DNA of 64,000 nt from Theobroma cacao. Lineage: Eukaryota; Streptophyta; Magnoliopsida; Malvales; Malvaceae. The stretch is taken from assembly GCF_000208745.1 (NCBI RefSeq), contig NC_030858.1:17965946-18029945 (forward strand), read 5' to 3'. Position 1 is the first letter of the stretch; every line of letters starts with the position of its first letter. Shown here piece by piece: positions 22,853-36,459 of the stretch. The position numbers and the translations under genes are program-made. The notes under the pieces were generated by a model, which saw only the letters and a program-made list of their open reading frames with translations, did no database searches and had not been told where the DNA came from.

Positions 22853-25492
22853 TCATATATCACAGATGACTATTGAAGAGAGTAAAGGATCAGAGGCTCC
22901 ACTAATAATTGCACCTTTGTTTCTAACTTGCAGCAGATAATCCAAAGCTCTCTTTGTAATGATCTCACCAGGGACCATTACAGGAATACCTGGTGGATAT
23001 GGACATATGAGCTCTCCACAAATTCTCCCAAGACTCTCTCCAATTGCCACTTTCCTTTTACTTGCAAAGAAGGATTCTCTTGGATTAAGAGACATAGTAC
23101 TATCAGTAAAGGGTGATGAACCACAATGGTCTACTTTCTCTTTTATCTTTTGAAAAGAAAAGGATGCTGCAGATATCTTCTTTATTCCGGATGCAAGCCT
23201 CTGAATATGGTCTCTAGAAGTTCCAAGGTTAATTGCAAAAGAAATAGATCGAGTCCCAACAAGTTCAGAGATGACTCCATGATCCCTATATAACATCTCA
23301 TCTGCTTCAAAACCAGATAAACCAAGCTGCCAAAACCCAAATGTGAGCCGCAATGGATCAATCAGAGGAAAGCTAGAAATTCCTGGTGTGCCAAGCACTG
23401 AAATACCTGGAATATTTCGGATAAGGTTTTTAGTTTCAAATGCCAAATCTATTGCATTATTGAAAATAGTTTCTGGATTTTCACTTAGTTGAGCTCTAGC
23501 TGCATCTAGTGATGCCAAAAGCAGATAACTAGGACTTGTGCTTTGAAGAGTTTGAAGGCATCTACAGATTCTTTCTCTGTCTACAATATTCCCAGACATA
23601 TGTAACATTGATGACTGTGTGAGAGAGGAGAGGACCTTGTGAGTAGATTGCACAGCCAGATCAGCTCCCTGCTGGAGGGCTGAACAGGGTAGCTTGTGAT
23701 GAAATCCTAAGTGTGCTCCATGAGCCTCATCAACAATCACAGGGATTCCATAAGAATGACACAGCTTCGAAATGTCTGTCACGTTGCTACAGATACCATG
23801 GTAAGTAGGGGAAGTGATGAAAACTGCACCTATTTTTTGACCTTCCATCTGCAATTCCTTGATTGCTTTCTCTACCTGTAAAAACATCTATGTTAAGTCA
23901 TATTGGAATATAATGCTGAGGAAGGAAAAAAAAGTAAAAATATTAAAAACATTTCAACAGAATTATTTTTATTGGAGACTTACCTCTGATAATGTAACAC
24001 CACCAGCAATGTCCCAATGGCAATCATACTCAGGGATAATGTATTTGGGTATGGCACCAGATAATACCATGGCAGAAATGGCTGATATATGAGAACTCCG
24101 AGGTAGAATCAAATATTCTCCCGGGGAGCAAGTTGCCATTACTGCAGCATGGATTCCACAGGTGGTACCTCCAACAAGAAACCATGTCTCTGATGATCCA
24201 AACAGGTTGGCTGCTTGTTTTTGTGCCTCTAAAATGGGTCCCTCTGGAGAAAATAGGTTGTCAAGCTCCGGAAGCTCAGGTAAATCATGAAGGAATGGTT
24301 TTAAACCAATAAGCTGAACTAAGGAAGATGGTGCAGCCCGTCCCCTGTTATGCCCTGGAAAATGAAAACTAGCAGCATTTTGCTCAGCTGAAGTTTTCAA
24401 GGCACTAACCAATGGAGGCAGGCTATTTGGCTGCACAATCTCAGAGTTTGCATTTGGAATTTTGTCTCTGGTGACTAATTTGGCGGTTTCTATGGTCTCT
24501 TTATCTTTCTTCTTTCCTGGCTCTATGATGCTTCTTTCCTACAAGAATTTTAAGAATAAGCAGATGCACATTGTCAATGTTTTGGTCCCTGACAAACAAA
24601 CTAGAATGATTGAAATCTCCAAAATTTTATTTAATTTTACATAAGACATTTGGCACATATTTTTCCCCTTTTCATTTTTTAATCTGTTATGCATCTTTTT
24701 TTCTTTTGAGAGTGAGGGAAAGGGCACAAAGGGAAATTACATTCATCTGTTTTTATAAGCAAACTCACAAACTGACCATGAAAAATACAATCTGCAGCTC
24801 CTAAACTTAACCAAAACCAACTTCACTGATGTTTTTCCCCTATCTCAAACCAAACATGTGGACACTGAATTAAGCCTGAAACAATACGTAAATTCATATA
24901 ATTTCCAGCCAGAAACTAGGGCACATGACTGAGATCCATAGCTTGGAGTACCACAACTAGGCAATCAGTTCCAAATGTCCAAAGTCAACATGTCTGAGCG
25001 TACACTTCTTAATCCAATCATAACAAAAGCTGTTGAAACTGAAGTTTATTGTCTGGCAATAAATTTGATGTTAGAAGTCGATGGGAGAGAAACACTACCA
25101 AAGTCAAAACCTTGCCCCTTTCGCTAGTTTGTAAGATGCCTAAATTTCTAGCATTATCCCAATATTATACATATCATTCGCAAACTTCAATTATCTTTCA
25201 GACAGACAGAGGAGTTCAACTAATGTCAAATCATGTAATTGCTGTCCGTGAAGATAAGCCGGCAATGGACATTGAAGAAAATTTCAAGGTAAAAAATAAA
25301 TAAAAAACCGAAAGGCAAAGTCCAGGGATACTCGAAGCTATAAGAGATCAAAAACCAAGGGTAATAACAAGGAAAAGAAATGGGCACTGACCTTAGAAGC
25401 AACAATAGGACTAGTTGTTATTGAAGAAGTAGGCAGCAGCAGAAAACTCTGGGAAAGAGCAAACGCAGATGTGAGTGGGAAATTGGCTACAT
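22853..25492 (-). CDS. Orn/Lys/Arg decarboxylase-like protein, plastid-type
   Basis: PLP-dependent fold-type I decarboxylase of the ornithine/lysine/arginine family (bacterial SpeA-like), a likely role in polyamine or cadaverine formation; the substrate cannot be read from sequence. Exons: about 25492-25392, 24538-23984 and 23875-22853, with GT-AG introns of 853 and 108 bases and frames that join. Exon 2 carries SFHFPGHNRGRAAP and LVGGTTCGIHAAVMA. Exon 3 carries VIVDEAHGAHLGFH (cofactor aspartate) and QSTHKVLSSLTQ, whose lysine (codon 23638-23636) is the expected PLP Schiff-base residue, then CPYPPGIPVMVPGE of the C-terminal domain. Exon 1 is Ser/Thr/Leu-rich, like a plastid transit peptide. 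Odd: no ATG is in frame; an ATG at 25492 is followed at once by TAG in its own frame. Total about 560 residues, usual for the family. It is either a recent start loss, a sequence error, or a missed upstream exon. Confidence 0.88.
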
Positions 25493-26160
25493 TATGATAT
25501 ATGAATGAAAAGCAAAGAGAGTCATAATACAGAGTCCCGTAAGGAGGAGGAGACAGAGACTGAGACCATTGCAGGGGAAGTTGGTTATTGAGTAGCTGCA
25601 GATGGTGAAAGAGCGGCTGTCTGTGTGAGGATTATCCTCCAAATGCTTTTGAATTTTAACTAAAATCACATGGAAACACCTTTTAAATGTTCCTGTGGGC
25701 GTAGATATGTCTTCAAAATGTAGAGCTCTCCATCTAAATATCTTTAAAAATATTCATTTTTTTTATTTATACATCATTTAATGAAATATATATATTTTAT
25801 TAAAAAGGACAAAAATAAGGATCCAAGATGACGAAATAAATCTTAATAGTGAAACGACCTAATTTAAAAATGATCTGCAAATTTTAATTTATGCATGGAT
25901 TTTTTTACTCAACATTATGCATCGTTGTTAGATTCTTTTAAATTCTATAAGTGAATTTATGTAATTGACATGCATTCATATTTATTAATAATTTCATTAA
26001 TTTTTTAATATCTTTAATTATAAATTTAAATTCAAGATTTTTCTTTAATTATAATCAATGGACATATAATAACTTTATAAACTTTTTTGTGAAGTTTTAA
26101 AATTTAATTACCATTAAATTTTTTTAAAGTTACCGGCATGGCAACAATAATTCCATTAAC
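25493..26160 (-). promoter_or_regulatory. 5' UTR/promoter side of the decarboxylase gene
   Basis: Pyrimidine-rich DNA on the minus strand at 25500-25640, typical of a plant 5' leader, with two short upstream frames: a 60-codon one starting at 25669 and ending at the ATG-TAG at 25492-25487, and a 15-codon one starting near 25569. Beyond 25700 the DNA is very AT-rich without recognised elements; TATATAT at 25789-25796 could be a TATA box but is weak. Confidence 0.4.
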
Positions 26161-28014
26161 GATAATCGATCATTTTTATTTTTTTTAAATGGATAAAATA
26201 AAAAATATATCTTAATTTAAAAAAAACAAAATTTTAAATTAAGGAATGAAAAATTAGTAAATTTTAGATGTATAACAAGGAGGGTAAACATGTGAAGACA
26301 ATGGCCAAAGGCAAAGAGGTGTGGTTCTTTTGAATCCACAAATGATTGATGCCATGAATTCCCTATGGTGGCCTTATAAATATATATCAGTATGAAGATT
26401 GGTCCTTATTACTACAATCATTTTGTATATGGTTCGATTATAAAATTTTAGGGTCGCTTTAGTTCTTCTTTCTATTCTCCTTCAATCCTTTTTTCTTCCT
26501 CCTATCTTTCTCATTTCTCTTGTTTGGTCCTCTCCTTCTTTTCGATTTCTTTATCAACAGAGTAAAGCATGAGATGCACATGGAAGAAGTCATCTGAGCA
26601 GCACATGCAACAATTGAAAGATCTGGGAGTTAGTTGGAAGTACATGATCCAGAAGCACATGCTACAAAGTTAGTTTGTTAGTTAGGAAATAATTTAGTTT
26701 AAGTTAATTTTGTTTCCAATTAATTAAGGTATGATTAGTTAATGTATTAGTTAATGTAATCATCAAATTAAAGAGCAACTATATATACTTGTTACAAAAT
26801 AGTATGCCATTCTTATTCAATTACCCAATAGTACATGCTTATATATAGATATGAGCTGAGAATAGAAAAAGAAAAAAAAAAGACCCAATGGTACATGCTT
26901 ATATACAAATATGAGTTGGGAATAGAAAAGGAAAAAAAGGACTATAGCTTAAACTATTGTTGTATAAAAAGAGCAATCAATAATTCAATTATAAGAAGTA
27001 ATCATATTGCATAAATTAAGGAGGAATTGATTTGGAGCTGGTCAACGTGCTCTGATCAAGGAGAAGATGAAGTTAATGTAATGTTTTCCTTCAAGATAAT
27101 CGATCATTTTTATTTTTTTTAAATGGATAAAATAAAAAATATATCTTAATTTTAAAAAAAAAATTTAATTAAGGAATGAAAAATTAGTAAATGTTAGATG
27201 TATAACAATGAGGTTAAACATGTCAAGACAATGGCCAAAGGCAAGAGGTGCAATTCTTTTGAGTCCACAATGATTGATGCCATGAATTCCCTATGGTGGC
27301 CTTATAAATATATATCAGTATGAAGATTGGTCCTTATTACTACAATCATTTCGTATATGGTTCGATTATAAAATTTTAGGGTCGTTTTAGTTCTTCTTTC
27401 TATTTCCTTCAATCTTTTTTTCTTCCTCTTATCTTTCTCATTTCTCTTGTTTGGTCCTTTCCTTCTTTTTGATTTCTCTATCAACAGAGTAAAGCATGAG
27501 ATGCACATGGAAGAAGTCATCTGAGCAGCACATGCAACAATTGAAAGATTTGGGAGTTAGTTGGAAGAACATGATCCAAAAGCACATGCTACAAAGTTAG
27601 TTTGTTAGTTAGGAAATAATTTAATTTAAGTTAATTTTGTTTCCAATTAATTAAGGTATGATTAGTTAATGTATTAGTTAATGTAATCATCAAATTAAAG
27701 AGCAACTATATATACTTGTTATAAATAGTATGTCATTCTTATTCAATTACCCAATAGTACATGCTTATATATAGATATGAGCTGGGAATAGAAAAAGAAA
27801 AAAAAAGACCCAATGGTACATGCTTATATATAGATATGAGTTGGGAATAGAAAAGGAAAAAAAAGACTATAGCTTAAACTATTGTTGTATAAAAAGAGCA
27901 ATCAATAATTCAATTATAGGAAGTTATCATATTGCATAAATTAAGGAGGAATTGATTTGGAGCTGGTCAACATGCTCTAATCAAGGAGAAGATGAAGTTA
28001 ATGTAATGCTTCCT
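26161..28014. repeat. Tandem direct duplication of about 934 bp
   Basis: Copy A is 26161-27094 and copy B is 27095 to about 28014; both start GATAATCGATCATTTTTATT. Each contains about 625 bases of DNA flanking the copia element and then a copia LTR (26790-27082 and 27717-28007). Copy A ends with GTTTTCCTTCAA, corresponding to the polypurine-tract side of the internal region. The copies differ by few substitutions and small indels, so the duplication is young relative to the elements around it. Confidence 0.92.
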
Positions 28015-28015
28015 T

Positions 28016-31000
28016 TCAATTTGGAGCATGTAGGTTGCAAATACCCAACTTATTCTTCAAGAAATGAAATTGTTCCTTTCCTAAGACTTTAGTGAAAAGA
28101 TCAGTCAACTAATGAGAAGAAGAGACATGAGAAGTGGAAATGAAGCCGTCTGGAATTTTATCTTGTATTAAATGGTAATCAATTTCAATGTGTTTGGTGA
28201 GTTCATGGAAAACGAGGTTGGCCGCTTTATGCAAAGCTGCTTTGATTGTCACAAAATAAAGGTATTGGAGATGCAATAGGAATACCAATGTCACGAAGCA
28301 AATAACTAAGCCAAAGTGACTTCACAAGTGGTCATTACCATTGCTCTATATTATGCTTCAACAGATGAGTGAGAAACAATAGCTTGCTTTTTGGTCTTTT
28401 AGGAAATTGGACTTGAACCAAGAAATATATAATATCCCGTAGTCAATCGACAAGTCATGGGGCAACTAGCCTAATCTGAATCACAATAAGCTCGAAGTTG
28501 CAGATCTATATTAATAGAGAAAAAAATGCCTTGACCTGGACTTGCTTTTAAATATCAAAGTAGGCAAGTGGTTGCATACATGTAAGGCTTTCGTGGTGCT
28601 TGCATGAATTAACTTAAGATATGAATAGTATGAACAATGTCAAGCCAACCAATGGTGAGGTAAATAAGCCAACTAGTTAAATGTAGGTAAGATGAAAAAT
28701 CAGAAATAAGGTCACCATCAGTATTTGTGAGTTTAAGAAAGATTTTGTTCCATGGGAAAAGAAGTTGGACGAGCACTAGAAAAACCAAAATCTACACGGA
28801 TGTCAAAAACATATTTGTGTTGGCTCAAAAAATTACCTTTCTTAAAGCAAGAAATTTTTAGGCCCAAAAAGTATTTGAGCTTGTTGAGGCCCTTGAGGTG
28901 AAATCGTTGCCTAAGCAAGGATTTTAATGTAAGAATAACAGACTCATCAATCCCTATAATCATTATGTTATCAATGTAAACAAGGACAAAAAGTGAACAA
29001 CCATTTTTAGAGCAACAAAATAATGAAAAATCCTATTTGGATTGTGTAAAGCTAGCATCGAATAAAGTTTGAGAAAATTTAAAGAACTAATTTTTGGAAG
29101 CCTATTTTAAACCATAGATTTACTTGTTAAGACGACAAACAAGGTTCTTACCCTTGCGTTGATAATCGAGAGGAAGTTTTATGTACACATCTTCAACCAA
29201 ATCCTTATGTAAAAAAGGCATTATTAATGTCAAGTTGATAAAGAGGCCATTGCTTGAAAGCAGCCACTGCAAAAAAAAACTCTAATAGTCATGAGTTTCA
29301 CCATTAGGGCAAAAGTCTCATGGTAATCAACTTCTTCAGTTTGAGTGTAACTCTTGGCCACGAGTCAAGCTTTGTAGCGCTCGATTGAACCATGAAACTT
29401 CCTTTTGATTTTAAAAACCCATTTACAACCAATGGGTTGTTTGTCAAGAAGAAAAGGCACAAAAGTCCAAGTGTTATTGTCTTCAAGAGCTTTGATCTCA
29501 ATTTGCATGGCTTCACACCATTTTGGAATTTGCATAGCCTTATCAAATGAATTAGGTTCATTAAAGGAAGATAAAGAACTAAGGAAAGATGCATGAGAAC
29601 AGACAAACTTATCATAAGATAAATAATTTTTAATGGGATGAATAGTACATGAATGAGAAGATTAAAGAATGGTTTGAGTATGAGAGCAACGCTAATCACA
29701 TAGGTATGGAGGTGGGTGATGAGAATGAGCAAAGCGGTGTGGAGTTGGTTCATTAACAGTTGATTTTGCAATAGGTGATTATGAAAAGTGTGGATGAGGA
29801 ATTGTGTAAAATGGGTGATGGTAATATGAGTGTTTCAGATATAAAAAGTGATGTTGGGGGATAAGATACATCTATATTTAGAATGGGAAAGGAATAGTTG
29901 AAGTGTTGGATTGGTGAAGGTGATATTGGCCATGGAATGGAAAATAATTTTTAAAAAAAGTCACGTCTCCACTAGTATAAATTTTTCTGGTGGATATGTC
30001 AAAAAATTTTATGTCTTTTGAGCATAAAGATAGCCAATAAAAATTCTAAGCTTTGTTCTATAGTCAAACTTATGCTTGTGTTCATGGCATTATGACCATA
30101 GCAAAGACACCCGAAAACATACAAGTGATTATATGAAGGTAATTTTTGAAAAAAAATTTCAAGTGGTATTTTTTTCATTTAGAATTTTGGTAAGAATATG
30201 ATTAACAAGATGAGTAACAGTAAGAATGAAATCTCCCCAAAATTCTAGTGGCAAATTTGCTTAAAAACATAAAGACCGTGCAATATTAAAAAAGTGTTGA
30301 CGTTTTCATTCAACAACCCCATTTTATTGGGGTGTTCCCTAAACAACTATGTTGATGAATGACACCTTGATTAAGAAAAAAATTAGTAAATTCTGTTGAA
30401 AAAAATTTAGGTGCATTATCACTACGAATTTGCTTAATTTCAAAGTTAAATTGATGTTTTATCATGATAAAATAATTTTGCAAATGAAAAGTAAATTTAA
30501 ACTTAATTTGCATGAGATATACCCAAGTGGCACTTTAATGGTCATCAATAATTGTAAGAAAATATAATGCACCACACAAAGATGGAATTCGATATAGATC
30601 CCATACATCAAAATGAACTAAGTCAAAACAAGTAGTAGTAGTTTTTTTTTTAATAGGAAATGGTAAATGACAATGCTTGGATAAAGGACAAATAGTGTAG
30701 AGACATTTATTGCCAAAAGAGATATGAGAACCTAACTTAGACAATTAAGGTAAAATAGAAGAAGAAAGGTGGCCTAATTGCCAATGCCAAAGATCAAAAT
30801 CAAAATTTTGAGTAAAAAACACTACAGTTGTAAGAGGTTCTTTCACCAAGTATTAAGTCCACCACTTTATTTATCCATTCCAATCTTCTTCTTCATATGC
30901 AGATCTTGTTTAAGACAATGATCAAGAAAAAAAGTTATAGAGCATTGGAGAGTTTTAGTTAATTTACTAACTAATAGTAAATTGAATTGAAAAGAAGGAA

Positions 31001-32245
31001 TAGAAAGAATGTTTTCTAATTAAGATCAGAGGTGACTTCACAAGTGTCAATGTGAGATATAGTGGCAGTTTGTCAAATTGGTAATTTTACTGGAGTGGAG
31101 TAAACAAGTGTTTTTGAGTCAAGATTAATGGAAGAAGATGCCATATAATCAATGGCACTTGAATCTATAACCACGAATCAAGAAAAAGGAACGATATGAG
31201 ACCAAAAAACATACTTGTAACATTTGCTAAAGGAGTACCATTATCAGATGGAATGAGTGCAAAAAGTTGATGAAATTACTTAGGAGTGAAGGAAAGAGCA
31301 TCAGCAGACTCTTATGAAAAAGAAATATCAATAGTAACATGAGGAATATGCGTAATGGTGGTGTTTTTGAAGTTGAGCATTTTCGGTGGAATTCGCTTTT
31401 ATTTTCTCTTACACCTAGATTCACTATGTTCATCCAAATCACAATAATCACAATGATAGTGTGGTTTTGAACCAAATTTGGAAAATTTATAAGAGGCGCC
31501 ATAGCTAATTGCTCAAAATATAGAAATGAAAAAGATGAAGCTTTATATATGGACCTTTGGTTTTTTTCTTGTAATAAGCAGCATAAGCCTTGTTGACTTA
31601 TGGTAGTGGATCCATTAAAAGGATTAGGCTTCGTACAATACTATAAGAATCATTGAGACCCATTAGAAAATCCATGAGTTTATCAACATGAAGTGAACAA
31701 TTTTGATCCTTGAGAGTTACTCCATATGTGTAAGAAGGAAAAGAATTGTAGGATGACAATTTATCCCAATAACCTTTCAAGATTATATAATAATTAGCAA
31801 TAAAGTGTGTGCCTTGCTTGTGATTTGAAATTACTCGTCTTATCTTAAAGATGTAGGGTGCATTTTTTTTTGAGAAAAATAATCATGTAAATTAACCTAA
31901 ACTTCATGTGTAGTGGTTGTATACATAACGCTATTAACAATATCTAAAGAAACTACATTAATGACCTAAGAGAGAATCATATTATACGACGAGCCCATTG
32001 GAGATATGTGGAATTAGTCTTAGTTGGTTGAGGAATTGTACTATCTATAAAACCAAGTTTGTTTTTGACTTTTAAGGCCATGTGAATAGTTTGACTTCAA
32101 GTTGAAATAGTTGTTGTCATTTAGGGATTGAGAAATTAGTGTTACAGAGAGATTGTTTGAATGATGCAAAAAAATAAGGAGATAAAATATTTGAATCAGT
32201 AGTACTCTCAATTGTTATGGAGTTTTAAGATGTAATTGTAGACAT
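28016..32245 (-). pseudogene. Copia gag-pol of the 27717 element
   Basis: Start ATG at 32245 (MSTITS) and stop TGA at 28018-28016. Visible in order: gag UBN2-like region YWDKLSSYNSFPSYTYG and FLMGLNDSYSIVRSLIL (31598-31780); a cysteine/histidine knuckle relic near 31440; integrase pieces CFDLVHFDVWDLY (30600-30640) and QIRSDNAPKFFSTEF (30390-30440); reverse transcriptase WVFKIKR near 29410 and LNKLKYFLGLKIS (28830-28880); and the tail LGKEQFHFLKNKLGICNLH before the stop. Stops and frameshifts occur throughout. It cannot make a full polyprotein. Confidence 0.88.
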
Positions 32246-32308
32246 GGTTAATTAATGAAAAAAAAATTATAATAGCATGGAAAAACTATGGTGGCAGCGT
32301 AAGAAAAA

Positions 32309-32324
32309 CCATGCTCTGATACCA
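32309..32324 (-). other. Primer-binding site, initiator tRNA-Met
   Basis: The minus strand reads TGGTATCAGAGCATGG, directly adjoining the LTR end at 32325. The first 12 bases are complementary to the 3' end of initiator tRNA-Met. It fixes 32325 as the inner edge of the 5' LTR. Confidence 0.9.
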
Positions 32325-32669
32325 TGTTATAAAATGATATTTGTCATTCTTATTTAATTACTCAATGATATATGCTTATATACATATATGAGCTAGAAAT
32401 AGAAAAAAAAAACTAAAAGATTGTAGCCTCAACTATTGTTATATGAAAAAAGTAGTCAACAATTCAATTATAGGAAGTAATCATATTACATAAATTGATG
32501 AGAAATTGATTTGGAACTAGTCAACTTGCTGTGATCAAGGAGGAAATGAAGCTAGTGTAATAATATTTTTTATTGATTTTGTAAATAGATAATTATTCTA
32601 ATACAATTAGTAATCAAAATTCCCAATTCTTCTATTCTTGATCTTGAATCAGTTTTTTTTTTTGTCACA

Positions 32670-35600
32670 AAATTGATATGGCATTAAGGGAGGTATTAGT
32701 AATTCTTGTGGAGATTTTTTTTAAAAATCAATTGATTGAATCATTTATCTTGATTTGGTCAAGAACTTTATTGATATTTAAACTTTGTAGAGATTGCAAT
32801 CATTACATTCATGATGGTTTCTTCATCTCGACTTATCACCTTTTCAATGGAGGGTCCTCATTTACCGTACTTCATCCACCATTCAGATCACCAATGGTTC
32901 TATCTTGACAAACCCTAAACTTACCCCAACTAATTACATTTTTTAAAGTCAATCGTTTCAACTTAAAATGTCAATTAGAAACAAATTATGATTTCTTAAT
33001 GGCTTGATCAAAAAGCCAAAACCATTGATGACTTATACATTCCATGAACCAAGTGCAACAATTTGATTGTTACCTAATTGTTACAATCTATTGCACCATC
33101 AATAGCAGTAACAATATTCTATATGAATTTCGTTACTTAGATTTAGGAAACCTTCTAGAGATTTGCACAACAAGATGATGCTAGGATATGCAATTTGTAG
33201 TATTCCTTTTACAATATCAGTCAAAGAACCAAATTAGTTGATAAATATTTCACTAAATTGAATGGTATGTGGGAAGAGTTAAAAAATCATAGCCATTGCC
33301 TCACTGTGGTTATGGAACCTATAGGAATGCTTTTGGAAATTCATTTAATTGCACAATGTGTTTATGTTTTTAAATGGCTTAAATGAGTCTTATTCTGCAC
33401 TTAGGCCTCACATCATAATGCTAAGGCATCTCCCTAGCTTAGATGAAGCCTACAGCTTGGTGTTGAAAGAAGAATCTTAGAGAAATTTACACATTCAAAG
33501 TCGATCACCTATTAAGGTATCTGCAATGGCATCTATGATTACTAATAGTAAAAGAAAAACAAAGAATGACTTGGTTTGTAGCATTTGTGAAAAATCAGGA
33601 CATTTAAAAAAAAATGCTATAGAATCATTAGATTCCCAACGGATTTCAAGTTTACAACAACCAAGAATAATTTTAGAAGACATATGTTTATTGTCAATAG
33701 TGATATGGTGGCAACATAACAAGATTCAAATGAGGATTTGGTTATTAATCTTATGTCTTAACTTTTACTCACCAACTATCAAACTCATAAACTTATGGCT
33801 TTAATCACAAAACATGGTTCAAACATAGAAGATGAAAACCTTCCTACATATAGCAATCCTCAAGCAAAACCTTTATTGGTCAATTTTACCTTTACAAGTA
33901 TCGTTTCCCGACCTATTTGTTTTAATACTCAAACTTCAATTACTCAACAATTTTGAATTAGAAGTATGTTTTTGATAAAGTACATATCTTGGATAATTGA
34001 TTCAGGAGCTTCATATCATGTAGCTTGTTCATTAGAATTGTTCATATCTATTAGAAAAGTTAGAAATGCGTATGCTCAATTACCAAATAATTTAAGAGTT
34101 GTAGTTACGTAGTAGGTTCTGTCAAACTTCATGATTCTTGACAATGTTCTTTATGTTCCTACTTTTAAATTCAATCTTGTGAATTTTAACAATCTTACAA
34201 GCAAGAAAGAATTACACTATTTAGTATTCACTCACACACATTGTATTGTTCAAGACCTCGCCAAATGAAAGTGATTTGGGCTTGCTAAAGTACAAACTAA
34301 ACTGTAGTTCATGCAAAGCACACTAAAAATTGATCTTAGTTTTGAAGATTTAATTTCCTTTCAAAATAACTTTCTTGTTAGTCATTTCTTTGTCAAAAAC
34401 AAATAATTTGTTATTCATGTTGATTCTATCTTAAGAAATGTAGAATTGTGGCATTCTAGACTAGGATATATTTCATACAATAAGATTCAATTAATAAAAC
34501 AAATTTGTTTTAAAGTTGAATTTAATGCAAACTTTCAATGCCATACATGCCTTCTTGAAAAGCAAAAGAGACTTCATTTCCCTGTTCATACTAAATCTAC
34601 TTGTCCATTTTTTGATTTAATTCATGTAGATATTTGAGGTCTTTATTCTATCCCAACTACTACTAGAAATCACTATTTTCTCACCATAGTTGATTATCAC
34701 AATAGATTACTTTTGGATATTCCTAATGATAGCAAAATCACACATTGATCATTTTGTCCTCATTATATAATATGGCACAAAATCGATTCAATTTATTCAT
34801 AAAATAAGTCAAGTCAAACAATGGACTCGAATTCAACCTTGAAGAATTCTATTCTTCTAAGGGAATCCTTCATTAACTTTCATGTGTAGAAACTCCACAA
34901 CAAGATAGAGTTGTAGAGAGAAAACATCACCATTCGTTGATGATAGCTAAATCTTCATGTTTCACGCATTTTTGCCTCTAAAATTTTATGGTGATGTAGT
35001 TATTGTAGCTATTTACCTTATTATTTAAATGCCAACACCAATTTTGTAAAATAAAATTTTTTATGAAAATTTATTTCAAAATTACCCTTCTTATTCACAT
35101 TTAAAAGTTTTTGGTTCTCTTTGTTTATTATCAACCATTAGGCATAATAAGAAGAAATTTGATCCTCAGACAAATAAATGCATTTTCCTTGATAATCTTA
35201 TTGGAATTAAATGTCATAAAGTTCATGATATGAAAAATAAAAAATCTTTTAACTCTAGTGATATAATATTTCGTGAACATATGTTTCCTTTTAAAAAGGC
35301 TATACTTGAAAATAACACTATTGTTTTTCCAACTTTGTTTACTAATGATTGTTCTTGTGATGATGTTTTTCCATCCTTATATCAAGAATTTGATTCTCTG
35401 ACCAATTCACCTGTTGATTCACCACCCTGAACAGTTAATTTTGATCTATCACACAATGACACAAAATCAAACAATTTACCTTCATTTTCAAATCAAACAT
35501 AATACCATCCTTCACCTATCCCCATTTTTCTGAAAACTAAAATTCATCTGACATTCCACCTATCTTCAAAAAAAGTATAAAACCTAGACAACCACTAAAG

Positions 35601-36430
35601 TACCTTGATATCTACAAATGCACATTACCTTCATATACTAACCTCACTATTGCTCATTCTATTCATAATTTTGTTTCATCCTTAAACCTATATTATTCCC
35701 ATAAAACCTTCATCACATCATTAAAAAACATATTAGGGACCCCAAACATTTCATCAGGTCATCCAACATGTTCATTGGTAAAAGGCTACGAAAAAAGAAT
35801 TAGATGCTTTAGAAGAGAATGGCACATGGACAATAATACCTTTATTTCTTGGATCCCATGCACTAGGCTATAAATGGGTCTTTAAAACTAAGCTCAATAT
35901 AGACAAGAGCATAAAAAGGCATAAAGCAAGACTTGCTACCAATGGATACAATCAAATAGCAAGCTTTAATTATCAAGAAACTTTTAGCCTAATTACAAAG
36001 CACACAATAATGAAAGTTTTCTTAGTTTTGGCTACAATAGAAGGATAGCATCTTTGCCAACTTGACATCAATAATGCATTCCTCAATGGAGATTTTGAAG
36101 AGGTTGTCTACGTGAACTTGCCTTAAAGGGTATGAAGTCAAAGAGGAGTATCCACCAAATGCAAAGTTGGTTTACAAATTACAAAAGTTTCTCTATGCCT
36201 TAAAGTAACCATCAGGGCAGTGGAACTCCAAGTTTACCAACTCATTGCTAAAGTTTGGATTCTGTCAATCCAAATAGATTACTCTATTTTCACTAAGTTC
36301 ACAAGTAATGGTGAGTTTGTGGCTTTACTTATTTATGTAGATGATATCATAATTGGTAGCTCTCTATCCAAGCAATCAATGAACTGAAGAATTACTTGAG
36401 AGCTAATGTTAAGCTTAAAGACCAAGGGAG
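32670..36430 (+). pseudogene. Plus-strand copia gag-pol relic
   Basis: Back-to-back with the previous element and on the other strand. In order: gag C-terminus with a knuckle CSICEKSGHLKKNA at 33577-33618, whose last cysteine is alanine; protease WIIDSGASYHVAC near 33991-34030; integrase zinc region WHSRLGYISYNKIQLIK with C-x2-C (CHTCLLEKQ) at 34447-34570; integrase core start FFDLIHVDI followed by a stop; reverse transcriptase ALEENGTWTIIPLF and GYKWVFKTKLNIDKS near 35800-35910; LCQLDINNAFLNGDFEEVVYV near 36050-36115; and catalytic LIYVDDIIIGSS near 36325-36360. RNase H and the 3' LTR are gone, cut near 36430. Many stops and frameshifts. Confidence 0.88.
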
Positions 36431-36459
36431 ATTATTTTTTTTTAAAGAAAAATTAAAAG

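Larger units (their letters stand above)
27717..32561 (-). mobile_element. Ty1/copia element, two LTRs, degenerate
   Basis: Minus-strand element. The 5' LTR is 32325-32561 and the 3' LTR 27717-28007; both begin TGTTATAAA on the plus strand. The 3' LTR is longer because a segment of about 60 bases (ATGCTTATATATAGATATGAG and flanks) is present twice, while the 5' LTR has it once. The polypurine-like TTGAAAGGAAG lies at 28019-28009 next to the 3' LTR. No clean target duplication was seen, because the outer sequence at the 3' side has itself been duplicated. A further solo LTR of this family lies in copy A at 26790-27082. Confidence 0.85.

Noticed and set aside
22928..24092. Plus-strand frames inside the decarboxylase gene
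   Set aside because: They are shadows of the minus-strand exons, which have clear catalytic motifs and splice sites.
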